Below are positions 5,758-6,356 of a stretch of 6,356 nucleotides of DNA, one piece after another (positions within the stretch are counted from its first letter, which is position 1; each line of letters begins with the position of its first letter). The DNA lies in the NCBI GenBank assembly GCA_023135015.1, contig JAGLTZ010000138.1, forward strand, positions 1 to 6,356, given 5' to 3'. The translations under genes and the position numbers were made by a program. The notes under the pieces are model-generated. The model was not told where the DNA came from. It saw only the letters and a list, made by a program, of their open reading frames with translations, and searched no databases. Origin of the DNA: Candidatus Latescibacterota bacterium. Its GTDB lineage: Bacteria; Blakebacterota; Blakebacteria; Blakebacterales; Blakebacteraceae.

Positions 5758-6356
5758 TCACCTTATCTGGACTGATAAGAGCACCTCAAAAAGAAGATCG
5801 GGGTAGTTCGTAATGATCCCGTCGACTCCCAGCCTGATCAGTCTGGTCATCGCTATCTCGTTGTTCACGGTCCAGACGTGAACTCCCTTGCGGGCGCTTT
5901 TGGCCCTGGCGACGAAGTTCTCATTCACGATCTCCTGGTTGCAGCTCAGTATCTCCCACTCCCCTTCGAAAACATCTTCCGTGTAGTCCTTGCCGAATAT
6001 GAAACCGGTCCGGATATCCGGGGCCAGCCTCTTGACCTCTTCAACCGTCTCACGGCTGAAGGAGGTGACCATGCACTCATTCTCAAACCTTTCATCCCGG
6101 ATAATATCCACCACCATGCCGGCTATCCGGGGTTCCTCTGTTGATACCTTGATTTCGATATTCAACCTGATCTTACCCCTGGCGAGCCGGATCACTTCAC
6201 GCAGCGTCGGGACCGGTTCGCCCCTGAACTCTTCTCCGAACCAGGAGCCGGCTTCCAGCCCCTGTAATTCCTCCAGTGTCAGGTCCCAGACATCGCCCGT
6301 CCCGCCGGTGGTCCGGTCAACGCTATTGTCGTGCATCAGGACTACCTGCCCGTCCT
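5758..6356 (-). CDS. Glycerophosphodiester phosphodiesterase (N-terminus outside window)
   Basis: The C-terminal 198 residues of a GDPD-family TIM-barrel enzyme, which hydrolyses glycerophosphodiesters to sn-glycerol 3-phosphate and an alcohol. The frame continues upstream to position 6354 as DGQVVLMHD, so the ATG at 6334-6336 is internal, not the start. MHDNSVDRTTGGTGDV contains the catalytic His of the family HD motif, followed by LTLEELQGLEAGSWF and PTLREV. NIEIK supplies the metal-binding Glu/Lys strand, and near the C-terminus VHVWTVNNE and LGVDGIITNYPDLL are characteristic. The missing part would carry the first catalytic His (HRG) and the acidic ExD pair, about 40-45 residues in typical members, plus any signal peptide; localisation is therefore unknown. 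The stop TGA is at 5758-5760. The guanidine hydrolase gene starts 49 bp downstream on the same strand with no terminator seen, suggesting a shared transcript. Confidence 0.93.
   Translation of the reverse strand, partial: DGQVVLMHDNSVDRTTGGTGDVWDLTLEELQGLEAGSWFGEEFRGEPVPTLREVIRLARGKIRLNIEIKVSTEEPRIAGMVVDIIRDERFENECMVTSFSRETVEEVKRLAPDIRTGFIFGKDYTEDVFEGEWEILSCNQEIVNENFVARAKSARKGVHVWTVNNEIAMTRLIRLGVDGIITNYPDLLFEVLLSVQIR

Noticed and set aside
6334..6336. ATG as the start of the phosphodiesterase
   Set aside because: The frame continues upstream as DGQVVL, matching the family segment before MHD. The ATG is internal and the true start is beyond the window.

Overview
The window is bacterial chromosomal DNA of moderate-to-high GC with densely packed genes. 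It holds seven protein genes, two of them cut by the window edges. I see no RNA gene, CRISPR array, insertion sequence or phage gene. An ADOP-type orphan permease, a Tat-exported GH109-like lipoprotein and a secreted esterase of a kind common in environmental bacteria together suggest Acidobacteriota, Gemmatimonadota, Latescibacterota or a similar uncultured Gram-negative lineage. This placement is inference from gene content; no phylogenetic marker is present.

Layout. Positions 1-1185 (minus strand) carry the N-terminal half of a MacB/FtsX-like permease. A 195-bp divergent intergenic region (1186-1380) follows, with a good sigma70-like promoter facing right. The rightward block has four genes: a secreted serine esterase (1381-2526), the ribosome-associated Hsp15/HslR S4-domain protein (GTG start, 2554-2961), a Tat-exported, probably lipidated GH109-like protein of the Gfo/Idh/MocA fold (3058-4413), and a small beta-rich lipoprotein (4451-4891). 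A leftward block converges on it with only 4 bp between the stop codons: a glycerophosphodiester phosphodiesterase (5' end outside the window, 5758-6356), then a guanidine-modifying hydrolase resembling dimethylargininase (4896-5708).

How they may work together. Most products are predicted to be exported or membrane-bound: permease, esterase, GH109-like lipoprotein and small lipoprotein. This fits a cell-envelope scavenging lifestyle that removes acyl groups and glycans outside the cytoplasm. The GH109-like gene and the small lipoprotein gene are 37 bp apart and probably co-transcribed. The phosphodiesterase and guanidine hydrolase are 49 bp apart on the same strand and may also form an operon; both act on small nitrogen- or phosphorus-containing metabolites. 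Hsp15 is a housekeeping 50S-recycling factor that appears to share the esterase transcript.

I found no convincing undescribed multi-gene system. The points most worth a second look are the Tat-lipoprotein topology of the GH109-like enzyme, the unfamiliar small lipoprotein beside it, and the guanidine hydrolase that combines DDAH-like and deiminase-like active-site motifs.
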